The notes beneath the pieces were generated by a model. It searched no databases and was not told where the DNA came from. It saw only the letters and a list, made by a program, of their open reading frames with translations. This document shows positions 10,926 to 22,937 of a DNA stretch of 64,000 nt, piece after piece (position 1 is the stretch's first letter; every line of letters starts with the position of its first letter). Source of the DNA: Watersipora subatra (taxonomy: Eukaryota; Bryozoa; Gymnolaemata; Cheilostomatida; Watersiporidae); NCBI RefSeq assembly GCF_963576615.1, contig NC_088714.1, positions 6,302,670 through 6,366,669 of the forward strand. The letters run 5' to 3'. The position numbers and the translations under genes were made by a program.

Positions 10926-12654
10926 CAGTAATGGTTATTCAAAATGTTAGACAGCATCATTCATAAATTGTTTGTCGTGTGCTACTGCTTGTGCTTTTTC
11001 TGTCGCTGAATCTGGGCTATTTTTTGATGATTAGTTTTGGCTGTTATATTTTCTTGCAAGTACTGAGCCAGCAGTCTCCTTTCTTGGTAATACTAAAAAA
11101 CTGCAGCAAAATGCAGCAGTATTCACAAACTTGAAAAGTATTTATTAACATATTTACCAGAGTGGGTTTGCAAATAAAGAGAACTTTAACTTTCCTATTT
11201 TGTGGCTAACTTTCCTATTTTGTAATTTTAATACTATTTCTTATAAGTTTATTTCAAAAAATATCCTTTTCTACATGTAGGCCTATACCGTAAAACCTCT
11301 AATGGAATGCCAGGGTGCTCTATTTTTCAACCTTTCCTCTGTAGTGGCGGTCAATGGGAGCGGGTGTTTACCAAAGGCTGGTGGTGTATTTTATCAAATG
11401 ACTCATCAGAATTTTCGGAAAACAAATTTAGCCCTATTACAGACAAAGCGAATTTCATTGATATTTTGCTCTTTTTTTCGGTGAAGCGATATTAAACTTT
11501 TTGGATGCAATACATTTGCTAACTTACCTCTAACTTGTCAATGTTCTTTTAATAAATGTGCATTGAAAACCCAAGAAATATCTCTACCAGCTGATGTCTA
11601 TTGCTTACAATTGACCTGCAATGATATTATAGCCTGTGTCCTTCTTTGAACTTTGTTGGGATTTTCAATTTTTATTTCATTCTAAATTTGAAAACAGATT
11701 TTTATTTTATATCTATATTTGACATTGTTGAATAGAAGCTCATTGCAATCACCGATATTCTTGCTACAGTTTGCAGCCAAAACTAGCTTTTTATGTGCAA
11801 TAGAAGTGGAGTTATGAGCATCGATCCATTGTAGGCCGTGTTAAGATAGTCGCCAGGATGCTATTAAATAACATGCTATTAATCTGCATAGTTATAAGTT
11901 ATACAATAACAATCTATCAATTGATACAAATATATATTTATGAACAAGTGACATAAACAAACTATACTTATAATACCTGGAGAAACAAAGATTAATGGTT
12001 TTAAAATAAAATATTTCCATCGTTTGCTCAGATAGTTGCGTTCTGATTGTTGCTTTTGATGGAACAAACATCGTCTGATTGTCCAATACCTTCTACAATA
12101 TTTTCTAGCCTCAATTTTTTTTGCACCGCTGAGCTATTAGATATTAGCATCCAAACAATTTTATGGCTGGGCAAAACTTTTCGTATAGTTGCCTCTTAGT
12201 TGCTGCATTTAGCACTAATGAAACGGGTAAAAGCGTGCTTGTGTAACCTTTGGTTCAAAACTTGCGAACCGGTTTTTATATGCATGACCTTCAAAATATT
12301 AAGACCGCGTTAAACAGGAACCACTATTAGCCTGAGACAACAATTATTTCCATAGAGTTGCTTTGAAAGTTCACCTACCATCGTAAATTCAAGCCGTTTT
12401 TATATATGTAGGCTACTTTGAAGTAGAAAGACCGCTTTAAACAAAGAACTACTACTAGCCTGAGACCATTACTGATTATTGCTATGATGTCGCTCTCAAA
12501 GTTTTAATGACAAGAAGGAAAAGCCTCGGAATTGGACAACGAGAGAATTAATTGTTATTGATATAAAAGATTCATTATTAATATGTTTTTGTGGACACTC
12601 TTTTACTGATCAGTTGATATTACGGGCTCGTAAATATCAAATAATGTCAAAGTG
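10926..12654. other. No gene recognised; contains a short dispersed repeat
   Basis: AT-rich with stops in all frames. About 11290-11500 (CCTCTAATGGAATGCCAGGG, TAGTGGCGGTCAATGG, AAGCGATATTAAAC) is related to the 84-bp array at 12655-12857 and to 32940-33120 (AAAGCGACATTAAACC). It is therefore a short interspersed repeat present at least three times in the window. Confidence 0.55.
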
Positions 12655-12857
12655 GCAGTCAAATAGAGGTAGCCTTCAATTGGAGAGTGGCGGTCTGTTT
12701 TTCAACCCTTCTCTCAGGGTGGCGGCCAATTGGAGGTGGCATTCAAATAGAGGTGGCCTTCAATTGGAGAGTGGCGGTCTATTTTTCAACCCTTCTCTCA
12801 GGATGGGGGCCAATTGGAGGTGGCATTCAAATGGAGGTGGCCTTCAATTGGAGGTTT
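12655..12857. repeat. 84-bp tandem repeat, about 2.4 copies
   Basis: Units of 84 bp built on TTCAATTGGAGAGTGGCGGT and TTTTTCAACCCTTCTCTCAG, ending at GGAGGTTTTACAG. The building block (GGTGGC-TTCAATTGGA) also occurs as a single copy near 11340. The open frames across it come from the multiple-of-3 period, not from a gene. Confidence 0.9.
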
Positions 12858-12889
12858 TACAGTAAATCTTAAATTTTGTGTGCCTTTAT

Positions 12890-13012
12890 GTTTATTCAGC
12901 TATAGCTATTAAAATATTGGAATGAAGAATCCGTATCCCAGAAGATTTGATCTTGGAACCTCCCATTAACCAGGCAAGTAGCTTACTAATTAAGCTACGT
13001 GAGATTCATCAG
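12890..13012 (-). repeat. tRNA-derived SINE, copy 1
   Basis: Read on the minus strand it starts with a tRNA-like head: an A-box-like CGTAGCTTAATTAGTAAGCT, then GCCTGGTTAATGGGA, then a B-box-like GGTTCCAAGATCAAATC. The tail ATTTTAATAGCTATAGCT also ends the copy at 31385. The T-loop is too long for a working tRNA. Confidence 0.7.
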
Positions 13013-16000
13013 GCAATATATGGGACTGTGTGTGTAAAAATATACTACTACTATCTGTTATGGTGCAACATCATTCTTTGCTTGCTCTCATGGATCTCAT
13101 TAATAGGATTACTCAAATTAGCCATTGGCAATGCGCCAGACTAATGGCAAGTAGCCATTAGTTCCATTGTTTATAAGCTCATTTTTAATACCCACGCAAC
13201 GTCAGGCATTCTCCTAGTACCATTATAATAACTATTTAAATAATATGCTATCTTTTATGGAAAACAGTGTTGCTAAACAAGCTACACAGTAGCAATAAAG
13301 CTAACAATAAAGATAATATCATCAGTAAAGCAGCTCTTCCTTAGTACACCTACTGATGCTTCGAGTTTTATTGTTCATTTAAAACTCTACAAGGAACAGC
13401 CACCTATAAAGGCTGAGGCAGACCCTTTACCAAGACACAAAGCACGACCCTTGGTTTGTCAAACAAGCAGCGTGATTGGTCTCAGTTACACTCAGTTTTT
13501 GGTTGGACTGTCAAACCAGATGTTTGCCCTAAAGGTGGCAAAGTCTAGATCCTACGAACATAATGAGCAAAAATGATGCAGAACCAGCTAGAGCAAAGGC
13601 TTCAGATCAGCCTCATTCAACTCACCATTTTTTCCCAGGAAAATGGAAGGACTAGTTCGTCTAGTTTCTGATGAACACCAGATGCACTTTCAATCTGCTG
13701 AGCAAGTGTTTGATTGGCTTCCTTGAGCTGTGCAGTGTCGAATTGAGTAAAACGGTAGCTGTGGCTTGCTAGCCGATGAGACCCAGCTGCGGTTCTATGA
13801 CATGATTCAGCTGTCTGCCATGCTGTGGGATGTGAAAACAGAGGAGGACTTTGTCGCGAGTTACATCAGCAAATATGTTATTTTTAGGATGCTGTTCCTG
13901 ATGACCCACCAGCACTGCCAATGAAGTTTCAGCTGCCAACGGTGTCGGTAGATAAAAGGCAGCTGAAGTGTACCAATAGGCACTTGCTGAGCAAGTGGTT
14001 ACACACATGGTGGCATCGACCCAAACAGAGATGGCTATTCCATACTGAGTCACTACAAAAACACTACTGTCTGTTGGGGTTAAGAGAGGCCAATAGAACT
14101 CCAATTGGCCACTAGCTCAAACCAGCCTTGGCCCAATTGAAACCTTGTCATGAGGTGCCTTAACTTGACTGAGCGGCCCCTACCGCTGAGCCGTAATACG
14201 ATAGGCACTTATACCAAGGTAAAAGATTACCAGGTGAAAAAAGAGCTGGCACTATTCTGCTTAAAACAGCCATGCTTTCAACAAATGAGCCAGGACAAAT
14301 GATGCTGACCCTTTATTCTTAACCAAACCCTTTGCACTCAGGCAGGTAGACAGTGTGATATCAAATAGCCTATTGCTAAACAGCATTTATCAACAGACAC
14401 CTTCAATTGACAACCAAGCTAAGATGAACCAGATTCAAAGTGAGTTTAACAACACTCTCAAAAACCTGTTGAGTTGACTGGGGCAACATACAGCTTTCTA
14501 AAATAAATTGGAATACCTCCTAAATTTTGATAGGGAAACTGATAAGAAACTTTTCCAAGGCAGTGAGGCTGATTCATAACATTTTAGAGAAAAACAAAAA
14601 TTTGTTTGGCAGCTAGTTGGCTTAAAAAGAAACTGATACCATTGCTTTGTGAAAAGCAAGCGATGTCCTGGTAGAGTCACAGTCGTGTGCCATTTTCAAG
14701 TCTGACTCTACTCATACCGAGCCAGATAAGCCCTGAAAACTAGCTGATGAGCCAAATAAGCCCACCTTTTTTAACAGAGTCATCACCATAGGAGCTAAAC
14801 AAAAACTCCAACTGTCTAGAGGTGAGGAGCCCTATGACAAGATCACTGTAGCCCCCAGGATTACTACGTCGACTAATCCATTAACTACTGACTCACTGTT
14901 ACAGAGAGCCGAAAGAAGCCTCTCATTGAGAAAGTCGCACTCATGGAAGCATCGGCTACCAAGGCTTTAAAGCTGGGGCTAAACAAGGCAGACTCTCAGT
15001 CAACCAAGCCTTCCAGAAGAACAGTCCTCTTGAAATGGTACATGCCGCAAGGCAATTGGAACCGGTTACCACAACATTTAAAGAAACAAGTATCCTAGTA
15101 CTAAATCTACAAATATGTGAGCAGTGTATGGAGAGATAGCACCACATCCTCCATTACCTTCCTGTTTCTGTTTGTTTCTGTTAGTGGCACCAAGGATTAT
15201 GCGACCAGGTTATTTAACATCAGATCAAGCTTGAGAGTGACAAACATGAGGACATGGGGTATAAAGTCAACCAATCTTGATGTATCAAGCTCACTTAGGG
15301 TTGATAATAGCTTACGAACCTGCAGTTAGCTCTGTGCACCCTCTCTTTGATGTTTGTTAGAGCTTATGAGAACAGCAGGTCAAAAGGAGCAAGCACAATT
15401 TACCCAGCTAGAACTGCCCTACTCAATAATGGCTCTCTCACAGCACATAGACCCAAACCCTAGCTGCCTCTCCAAATCCTAAACTGCCATCCAAAAAGCC
15501 AGGTTTTGGGCAAGCATCATCAGAAAGAGGCTCAGCAACTCTTGTAAAAGATTTGTGCGGTAACTTTTACCATCTCGACATGAATAACCCAGCACATTGG
15601 AGTTTATACATATACATATATTTCACTCAATTCATGCTGTTGCAATAAACTGCATGCAACATGACACAAACAGGCACAAATGGGCTCTGCCTTCTAGCTT
15701 GCACACAACATTCTTTTATAGGCGGTTAGCCACGCCTTCCATATTGGATTGGAGTGAGCTAGCTATGGTCGGCTCCTCTTGGCTTGGTCTGGTATGGGTT
15801 GGTCCTGAATTCACTTTGACACAAAGGCAATCACTCGTAGAAAGCTCCAAACCCTTGGTTGATATGGCAGCTGACTCGTAGCTAACTCAGTAAATTTAAA
15901 ACTACTATCGCAGAATGTTCATTGTCTGAAATGTTGGACCTAACAACACTACCTTTGAGCCCAGCTGATGTTGCCACTAAGAATGAGATTAAAGGCTTTG

Positions 16001-16105
16001 ATGGTCCCAAATAGATAATGGGTGGCAACCATCGGCCTAAAGCTTTTGCGAACCCAATTACCATAGTTTTCTTGATCAGGAGAAAAGCAGCAGACTGGCA
16101 GCACT
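13013..16105. other. Decayed sequence of unknown origin, host of the hAT insertion
   Basis: Only short open stretches remain, some protein-like on the plus strand (for example ADETQLRFYDMIQLSAMLW near 13770-13830 and LREANRTPIGH near 14080), each broken by stops. Base composition is less AT-rich than the surroundings, suggesting an old mobile element or pseudogene. I cannot assign a family. The hAT at 16114 interrupts it, and similar sequence resumes after 19572. Confidence 0.4.
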
Positions 16106-16770
16106 GTCTAGCTCAGGGGTGGGCCAACTTTTTGATTCGTGGGCCACAATGGGTTCTAAATTTTGGCAGAAGGGCCGGACCAGGAGCAGATGGATGGAGT
16201 GTTTTGGTAACCCCACCTCACAGGAGAAAAAAATATATATCATGTAATATGGAGAAAACATGTGCTTTAATTTCAAATGAAAATGAGCAAAAGCATTACA
16301 ACAAAAGATCTGTCTTTAAAGTCCCACAGTATTTAGCTATTTATTGAAATGAGTCTTAAAACACTGAAAATTAAATGAATAAAAAATAATTTTTTGTTAC
16401 TAACAATTTCTATTTTAAAGCACTGCTAGTTCTGTTACCTTCTGGATATCATCATCACTCTCCTCCTGACTGTATTTATTTCAAAAACAGTAAGAGATTC
16501 AGATGTACTTATCCTGCTCCTTCTATTCAGTTTGTGTCTCCAGTGCCAAAAGTCAACAATGATCAGCGCAAGGACGGAACATTGATAACGCGCCACTGCG
16601 GAGCGCGTTATATTTGATCTGGTGCACATTGTTTGTTTTGAGAACGTGCGTTCATTTGCGCACCACTTATGTGCGCTCCTTAACAGAAATAACGTGTAAC
16701 ATATAAGGCTTACTGAACTAATTATTTTCCAAAGCATTTTTTACATAATACAAAGGAGAAACTTTTACTT

Positions 16771-18590
16771 TCAGTGGGAACAGTGCTGTTGGCTCCCCTT
16801 TTTAGCCAGCGCATCAAAGTCTGGAGTGAGTTTAGTTGTAGCAATTCTCAGGATGGATCTGAAGTGTTGGTCTGTTAATTGGGATCTGTGGCTGGCCTTG
16901 TTGATGTTCATGATGCTGAACGTCTGTTCACACACGTAGGTCAAGCCAAACAACGCCAGCATCTTCTGCGCTGTCTTACGGAGATTTGGAAATGCTGCTT
17001 CATTGAGTAAAGCATAAAAGTCATTCAGTTTCAGAGAGTTGAACTTCTCTTTTAAGACTGGGTCGGACTAAAGGTCGATCAGTTCGAGCTGCAGCTCCTC
17101 TGGAGCTGTTTTGGGGTCTTGTGACAGAGGACAGGCCACCAACTGAAGTGACTTAGCAATTTTTTCAAAATCAAAAAACCGGCGGCAGAATTCTCCGTGC
17201 AGCGCATCTAGTGACTCACTGTATTTCTTCACTTTTGTGCCGGCCTCTTTCAGCTTGGCTAGTGTGGGAAAATGTGTCAACGACTTATTTAAAATTTTCC
17301 TGGAAAATAAAACCAGCTTGGATTTGAAGGCTTTCACGTTTGTGTACATGTCCTGCACAAACTGATCTTGCCCCTGTAGTTTCATGTTGAGCTCATTCAT
17401 GTGCGAAAACACGTACGCAGCAAACGCAAAGTCACACAGCCAGCTCTTGTTGCTCAGCTCAGGAAATTCGTCAGCCTTTCCCTGTAACTCTAAAAATGCA
17501 CTAATCTTCTCTTTGAGCTCCCACACTCGTTGAAACACTTTGCCCAAACTTAACCAGCGGACTCGGGAGTGATAAAGCAGGTCCTGGTGATTCGCATCAG
17601 TTTCCTCCAGAAACGTAATGAACTGACGGTGCTGAAGTCCCCTTGCGCGAATAAAGTTGACAAGTTTCACGAAAGGATTCACAACATGATTCAGCTGTAA
17701 TACCGATTTACATAGAGATTCCTGCTGGATGAGGCAGTGAAAAAAAATAACATCCTGGTCAGGATTTTCATCTTTGACTTTATTCTGGATTCTCCTCAGC
17801 AGGCCAACGTTTTTCCCCGTTAAATTCGGAGATCCATCTGTGGCGACGTTGATAAGTTTACTCTAAGGGAGCTTCATATTTTTGATGACAGCAGACACCC
17901 AGTCATACAAGTCTTCTCCCCGTGTTTGTCCTTTCAGAGACTCAATTGTCAAAAACTCCTCAGTTATTTCAAAAGTGTTGTTAATCCCTCGGATAAAAAT
18001 GAGGAGCTGAGCAGTGTCTTTGACATCGTTGCTTTCATCTAGTGCTAATGAATATAACGTGAATGACTCCGCCTTTTTATTTAAGTTGCTGGTGATATCT
18101 TCATCTATTAGTTCTACACGGCGAGTCACTGTCCTGCGCGATAAACTGATTTTTTCAAATTTGTCTTTGCTCTCTGGGCACAAGACACTTGCTGTCTCCA
18201 CCATACATTCTTTTAAAAACTCGCCTTCAGACAGAGGCTTGCTGGCCTTTGCCAATTTGAATGAAAGCATAAAACTGGCCTTGGTACTTGACTCCTGAAT
18301 GGTAGTTTGGCGGTGAAAAAAGTTTTGTTGAGCCTGTAAGTTAGCCGCCAACTTCTGAGCAGTAGCTTCCCGTTCTTTCGTTGATAGCTTGCTAGTATAG
18401 TTAGCATGCTTTGTAGTAAAGTGACGGCTAATATTATATTCTTTAAAAACCACCACAGTTTCCTGACATATCAGGCATACAGCAGACGATCAGTGTTCAG
18501 TGAAAAAATATTTAGTTGTCCACTCCTTATTGAACACTCGACATTCTCTGTCCACTTTCCTTTTCTTAGGTCCGCTTCATCTTTACAGAA
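16771..18590 (-). pseudogene. hAT transposase with BED-type zinc finger, stop-interrupted
   Basis: It catalyses cut-and-paste transposition in its intact form. The protein belongs to the hAT group that also gave the domesticated ZBED5/GTF2IRD2-type genes. Read in one frame from about 18575 it shows a basic PKKRKV nuclear-localisation-like motif, then a zinc finger (CLIC...HFTTKH) near 18400-18470. Next come the N-terminal catalytic region with LALDESNDV near 18040, the second Asp region (ATDGSPNL near 17840), VRWLSLGKVFQRVWELKE near 17540, and the C-terminal dimerisation motif CEQTFSIMN near 16925. Three in-frame stops break it, at about 18490, at 17863-17865 (TAG) and at 17068-17070 (TAG). 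All segments share one frame, so damage is almost entirely nonsense point changes. The true start is unclear because of a probable frameshift just upstream of PKKRKV. Confidence 0.88.
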
Positions 18591-18710
18591 GGACTGAGGG
18601 GTCAAAAAGCAAACGTGAAGTACCGTAATATGCAGAACCTCAACAAAGTCAATGTATCTAGAGTGTGCCATTTAGTGGGAACACATTAGAATTGCAGGGA
18701 AAAGAAAACA

Positions 18711-19467
18711 TTAAACCATAACTGTCACGAACAACTTTTATCGTATTTACTAGGTAAATCAGACACGCTGATTTCGATTTTGTACTCAAAATAAAGATTA
18801 GGCCACTAGCCTTCAAAGTCATTTAGGCTTTTTTAAAGCGTTTCAATATCCGTTTCGAAAACAACACAATCGGCATTACAAGCTCCGCCCATTAAGAATT
18901 ACAAGTCCGATTTAGAATAATAGAGATGGGTGCCTTAAAACCCATTATTATCTAAATCCAGCCTGTAAAATAATTTCATTTTTTATGAAAGGTGTACAAA
19001 CTAATTAAAACTGCTCGTAGCTTGTTACATGACATTTAAATGGGCTGAACGCCGAGAAAAATGAGCTCAAAAAGCGCGGTTTAATCACAAGCTAGAGTTG
19101 ATATCGCGCTTTTTAAAAAATGCATAGCTAAATAGCTTATCTACCTTTCAGAACAGACTGATATTATTTTTAAGGCTGAATTTAGATATTAATGGATTTT
19201 AAAACACCCATCTCTATTATTCTAAGTCGGTCTAAACATCCCTATGTAACTTCTGTTCCTAAAAAGCTAGGTTACGTCACGTATTTATGGGCGGAGCTTG
19301 TTATGGCGATCGTGTTGTTTTCGAGACCGATATTAAAACACTGTAAAAATCCTTCATTACTCTAAAATTTACTGGACTAATCTTTATTTTGAGTACAAAA
19401 TCTGAATCAGCATGTTTGATTTACCTAGTAAATACAATAAAAGTTGTTTGTGACAGTTATGGTTTAA
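18711..19467. mobile_element. Fold-back element nested in the hAT
   Basis: Long imperfect inverted arms (about 18711-18980 and 19155-19467) start with TTAAACCATAACTGTCACGA and end with its complement. Shared internal pieces are ACTAGGTAAATCAGAC, AAGCTCCGCCCAT and AATAATAGAGATGGGTG. The centre is about 175 bp and non-coding. TTAA at both outer edges is compatible with either a TTAA or a TA target site. It separates the hAT 5' end from its transposase. Confidence 0.85.
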
Positions 19468-19572
19468 CAAAGTTTATTTAATTAATTTCTTCAAGTTCGG
19501 TGGGCCGGATTGAAAGGTTTAACGGGCCGCATGTGGCCCCCGGGCCGTAGTTTGCCCATGCCTGGTCTAGCT

Positions 19573-21044
19573 AAACTGGAGTACTAATGGCTGAGCCTTA
19601 ACAGATTGAAAAAAATGGCTCACCTCTGCTACAACAAAAAAACGACGGCCAGCCTTGCTGAGGGACCAACACAGCCAAAATGAGCTGGCCTGTAGGCGGC
19701 TAAAATGAAAACATCAACTGGTCTTTGACTCAAAAAGAGAACCTGCTTATGTAAGGACCCAGGAAGCACAAATCAAAGTCAATCATCACTGGAGTTTTTA
19801 TGTGTCTGCTGTTTACATTGTAAACAATTTGTTACGATGTTATTATCACTCGAATATACATGCATTTATTGTTCACCAGCTTAAAGCAGCGAGTTCCTAC
19901 TAGTATGGAGAAGTAAATAGCTGATGTGGATCCTTTACAGTTCCTGACTCCAGCTTAATTGTTGTTTGTACTATTCTTGAGTGAGTTTTAGTATTATACA
20001 TCTAAACATATCCTTTAACATAATACTTTTATGATCATCAAAAAATATTTGCAGATCATTATGAAAACGCTTGCTTGGAACGTTACGTTACTTGTAACGC
20101 TATGGAACATCCCAGAAATGTCTTTGTTAGTTGGGTTATTATCAACTGAAACTGCATTACATATACTCGAAAACCTAGTTTAATCTGCAAAAAATCTTGC
20201 TAAAATTTCTTCAATATAAATAATTTTCACTGAACTTTGATAAGTGGCCAACAACTGAATACTGATCTTCTTCTACATAGTGATGATAGTACTAATAAAA
20301 ATACTAATACACTGGCATATGTTTCTTTTGCTTCTTTTTCAGCCATGTTTACAGTTTGTGATAAACAATGGTTTATAACAATAATAACAATAGTGAAGAA
20401 TAGGTCGCAAACATGCAATAGCCAGGTTTGGTACATCAATGTCTCTCACCAGTTCTAATCGAATGCTTCTGTTGTGAAAAAAATCACGCTCCTTAGTAAT
20501 TACATAGAATTAAATTGTGGTATCACGGATGAAACAATTATAAATTAGTTTTGCGAAAGTTTGATTAACCTTCTCCGCAAACAACCACCTTCCAATGTTG
20601 TTTAAACATGTTCCATAAATTTCCTTTGCAAGTTCTTGATTTAAAAACACATTATTGCTAGTATATGTCCCTAATTGTTTGTCCTCAATAATCACCACTA
20701 CCAGAAACAAGCGGTGAAGAGAGGCAGCCAGTTAATGACAAAGAGGGCGATGGAACAACTCAAAGTGAAATATTTGTGTTTTTCCAAACGATTGCCATTC
20801 TTCGAGAAATTATGTTACCTTTCCAAAATCAATAATCAGCTAATGATACTATTCATAACTAAAAAGGAGGAACTACTTTTACTAAAAATGATGTACATAA
20901 AAAAGTAATGCAAATATTAATTTACGTAGATATTGTTAATAGCTTAACCTAAATATAGCCAATCGAGCATTATTATTATTCAGTATGCAGAGCAAAATAG
21001 TCTATATTGAAAATTTATGGTTATACAATTTTAAGCGTAAAAGA
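19573..21044. other. No gene recognised
   Basis: The first about 230 bp resembles the composition of the decayed sequence left of the hAT. The rest is AT-rich with stops in every frame and no repeats. Confidence 0.5.
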
Positions 21045-22133
21045 TGAGGTAAAGTAAATGCATAGAAAAGTAAATTCGTGAAATAGTAAATGTGTGGAAA
21101 GTAAATCTGTGGAATAATAAATGTGTGGAAAAGTAAATGCGTGGAAAAATAAATCTGTGGAAAAGTAAATGTGTGGAATAGTAAATGTGTGGGCAGTAAA
21201 TGTGTGGAAAAGTAAATGTGTGGAAAAGTAAATGTGTGGAAAAGTAAACGTGTAGAAAAGTAAATGTGTGGAAAAATAAATGTGTGGAAAAATAAATCTG
21301 TGAAAAAGTAAATGTGTGGAATAGTAAATGTGTGGGAAGTAAATGTGTGGAAAAGTAAATGTGTGGAAAAGTAAATGTGTGGAAAAGTAAACGTGTAGAA
21401 AAGTAAATGTGTGGAAAAATAAATGTGTGGAAAAGTAAATGTGTGGAGAAGTAAATGTGTGAAATAGTAAATGTGTAGAAAAGTAAATGCATGGAAAAGT
21501 AATTGCATGGACGAGTAAATGCGCGGAAAAGTAAATGCATGGAAAAGTAAATGAGTGGAAAAGTAAATATGTGGAAAAGTAAATGCATGGAAAAGTAAAT
21601 GTGTGGAAAAGTAAATGCATGGAAAAGTAAATGTTTGGAAAAGTAAATGTGTGGAAAATTAAATGCGTGGAACAGTAACTGCGTGGAAAAGTAAATGTGT
21701 GGAAAAGTAAATGCTTGGAAAAGTACATGCATGGAAGAATAAATGTGTGGAAAAGTAAATGCATGGAAAAGAAAATGTGTGGAAAAGTAGATGCGTGGAA
21801 AAGTAAATGCATGGAAAAGTAAATGCATGGAAAAGTAAATGTTTAGAAAAGTAAATGCGCGGAAAAGTAAATGCGTGGAAAAGTAAATGCTTGGAAAAGT
21901 AAATGCTTGGAAAAGTACATGCATGGAAGAGTAAATGTGTGGAAAAGTAAATGCATGGAAAAGAAAATGTGTGGAAAAGTAGATGCGTGGAAAAGTAAAT
22001 GCATGGAAAAGTACATGCATGGAAGAGTAAATGTGTGGAAAAGTAAATGCATGGAAAAGAAAATGTGTGGAAAAGTAGATGCGTGGAAAAGTAAATGCAT
22101 GGAAAAGTAAATGTGTGGAAAAGTAAATGCTAG
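21045..22133. repeat. 16-bp minisatellite, about 68 copies
   Basis: Units AAGTAAATGTGTGGAA and variants with GCATGG, GCGTGG or GCTTGG in place of GTGTGG. The right part (21700-22130) shows a higher-order block containing GTACATGCATGGAAGAG that repeats about three times with the same order of variants. The left part shows a different block with GTGGGCAGTAAATG spacing changes. Long minus-strand frames (FHTFTFPHIYFS-like) are produced by the repeat and are not genes. Confidence 0.97.
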
Positions 22134-22937
22134 GGATTAATTGAAGGACTCAAACTAAGTTCTACAAATTTTTTAATTTATTTTGGAAATCTGAAGCTAT
22201 GCTCGAAAATCGTTTGTATTCATGTGTTTTTATCATCATAATGCGCCCAAGTACATAAATTATTACAAATCAAGTACGTAAATGTGTATGTAAACTAGTA
22301 AAATTTAAAAGACAGTAAGTATAACAATTTGACCTCTAGCTTTGTTGCTATTTCCGTGAAAAAGGATATTAGTGTTATTGATATAAAGATAATTATTAAA
22401 TCTATTTGTTTCCGACAGCATAATTCTGCCAGCTGCTGTGCTCTCTCTATATGACAGAATTGCTCAAGGCAGCAAAATCGATATATTTAGAACATTACTT
22501 TGCTGCTTGTTCAAGCCTTTGAGCCTTCGGCTTTCCGTATGAAAATTGACAGGCAGAACTTATAAATTTTGAAAACTAGACAAACAAGTAAACAAATTAA
22601 CAAAGTATTAAAAAATATTAACAAGTAACAAGATGGGAGGCAAGTGCGTGCGTGTGTGTGTAAATGTGTACGTGTGTGATTGTGTGTGGTTGTATGTGTG
22701 AGTGTGTGCATGCGTTTGTGTGTGTTATGTGTGTAATCTGTCTTTGTGCAAGACATCTTAAGCCAAAGATCCTAAAGAATCAGTCATCTATTTTTGAAAA
22801 GTCTCGTGCCAGGGGGGAGATACGAAATGCATCTGAATGACAATATATACTTCTTGTATTTAGTGTATACTTCTACTAAAGATATAATGATAGAATATGA
22901 ATGTGTAATCGAAAGAAGAAAGCTGATTTTGTCGAGT
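22134..22937. other. 3' flank of the Cys-finger gene with a GT microsatellite
   Basis: No coding sequence seen. A GT-rich microsatellite interrupted by ATs and Cs lies at 22640-22735. The region directly downstream (minus strand) of the stop at 22938 should hold the 3' UTR. I see no clear AATAAA close by. Confidence 0.6.

Larger units (their letters stand above)
16114..19564 (-). mobile_element. hAT transposon (Charlie-like), 3.45 kb
   Basis: The ends are inverted: CAGGGGTGGGCCAACTTTT at left, and CAGGCATGGGCAAACTACGG read inward from the right. This is the classic hAT/Charlie end. The perfect 8-bp target duplication GTCTAGCT lies at 16106-16113 and 19565-19572. The transposase lies on the minus strand, so the 5' end is at the right. 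A fold-back element (18711-19467) has inserted between the 5' end and the coding region. The clean target duplication and nearly open coding frame indicate a relatively young insertion. Confidence 0.92.

Noticed and set aside
12614..12872. Open frames with LQLESGGLFFNPSL repeats
   Set aside because: Produced by the 84-bp tandem repeat; the building block occurs elsewhere as a dispersed repeat.
21002..22110. Long minus-strand open frames of up to 329 codons with FHTFTFPHIYFS-type repeats
   Set aside because: They arise from the 16-bp minisatellite, are open in more than one frame, and show no non-repetitive sequence at either end.
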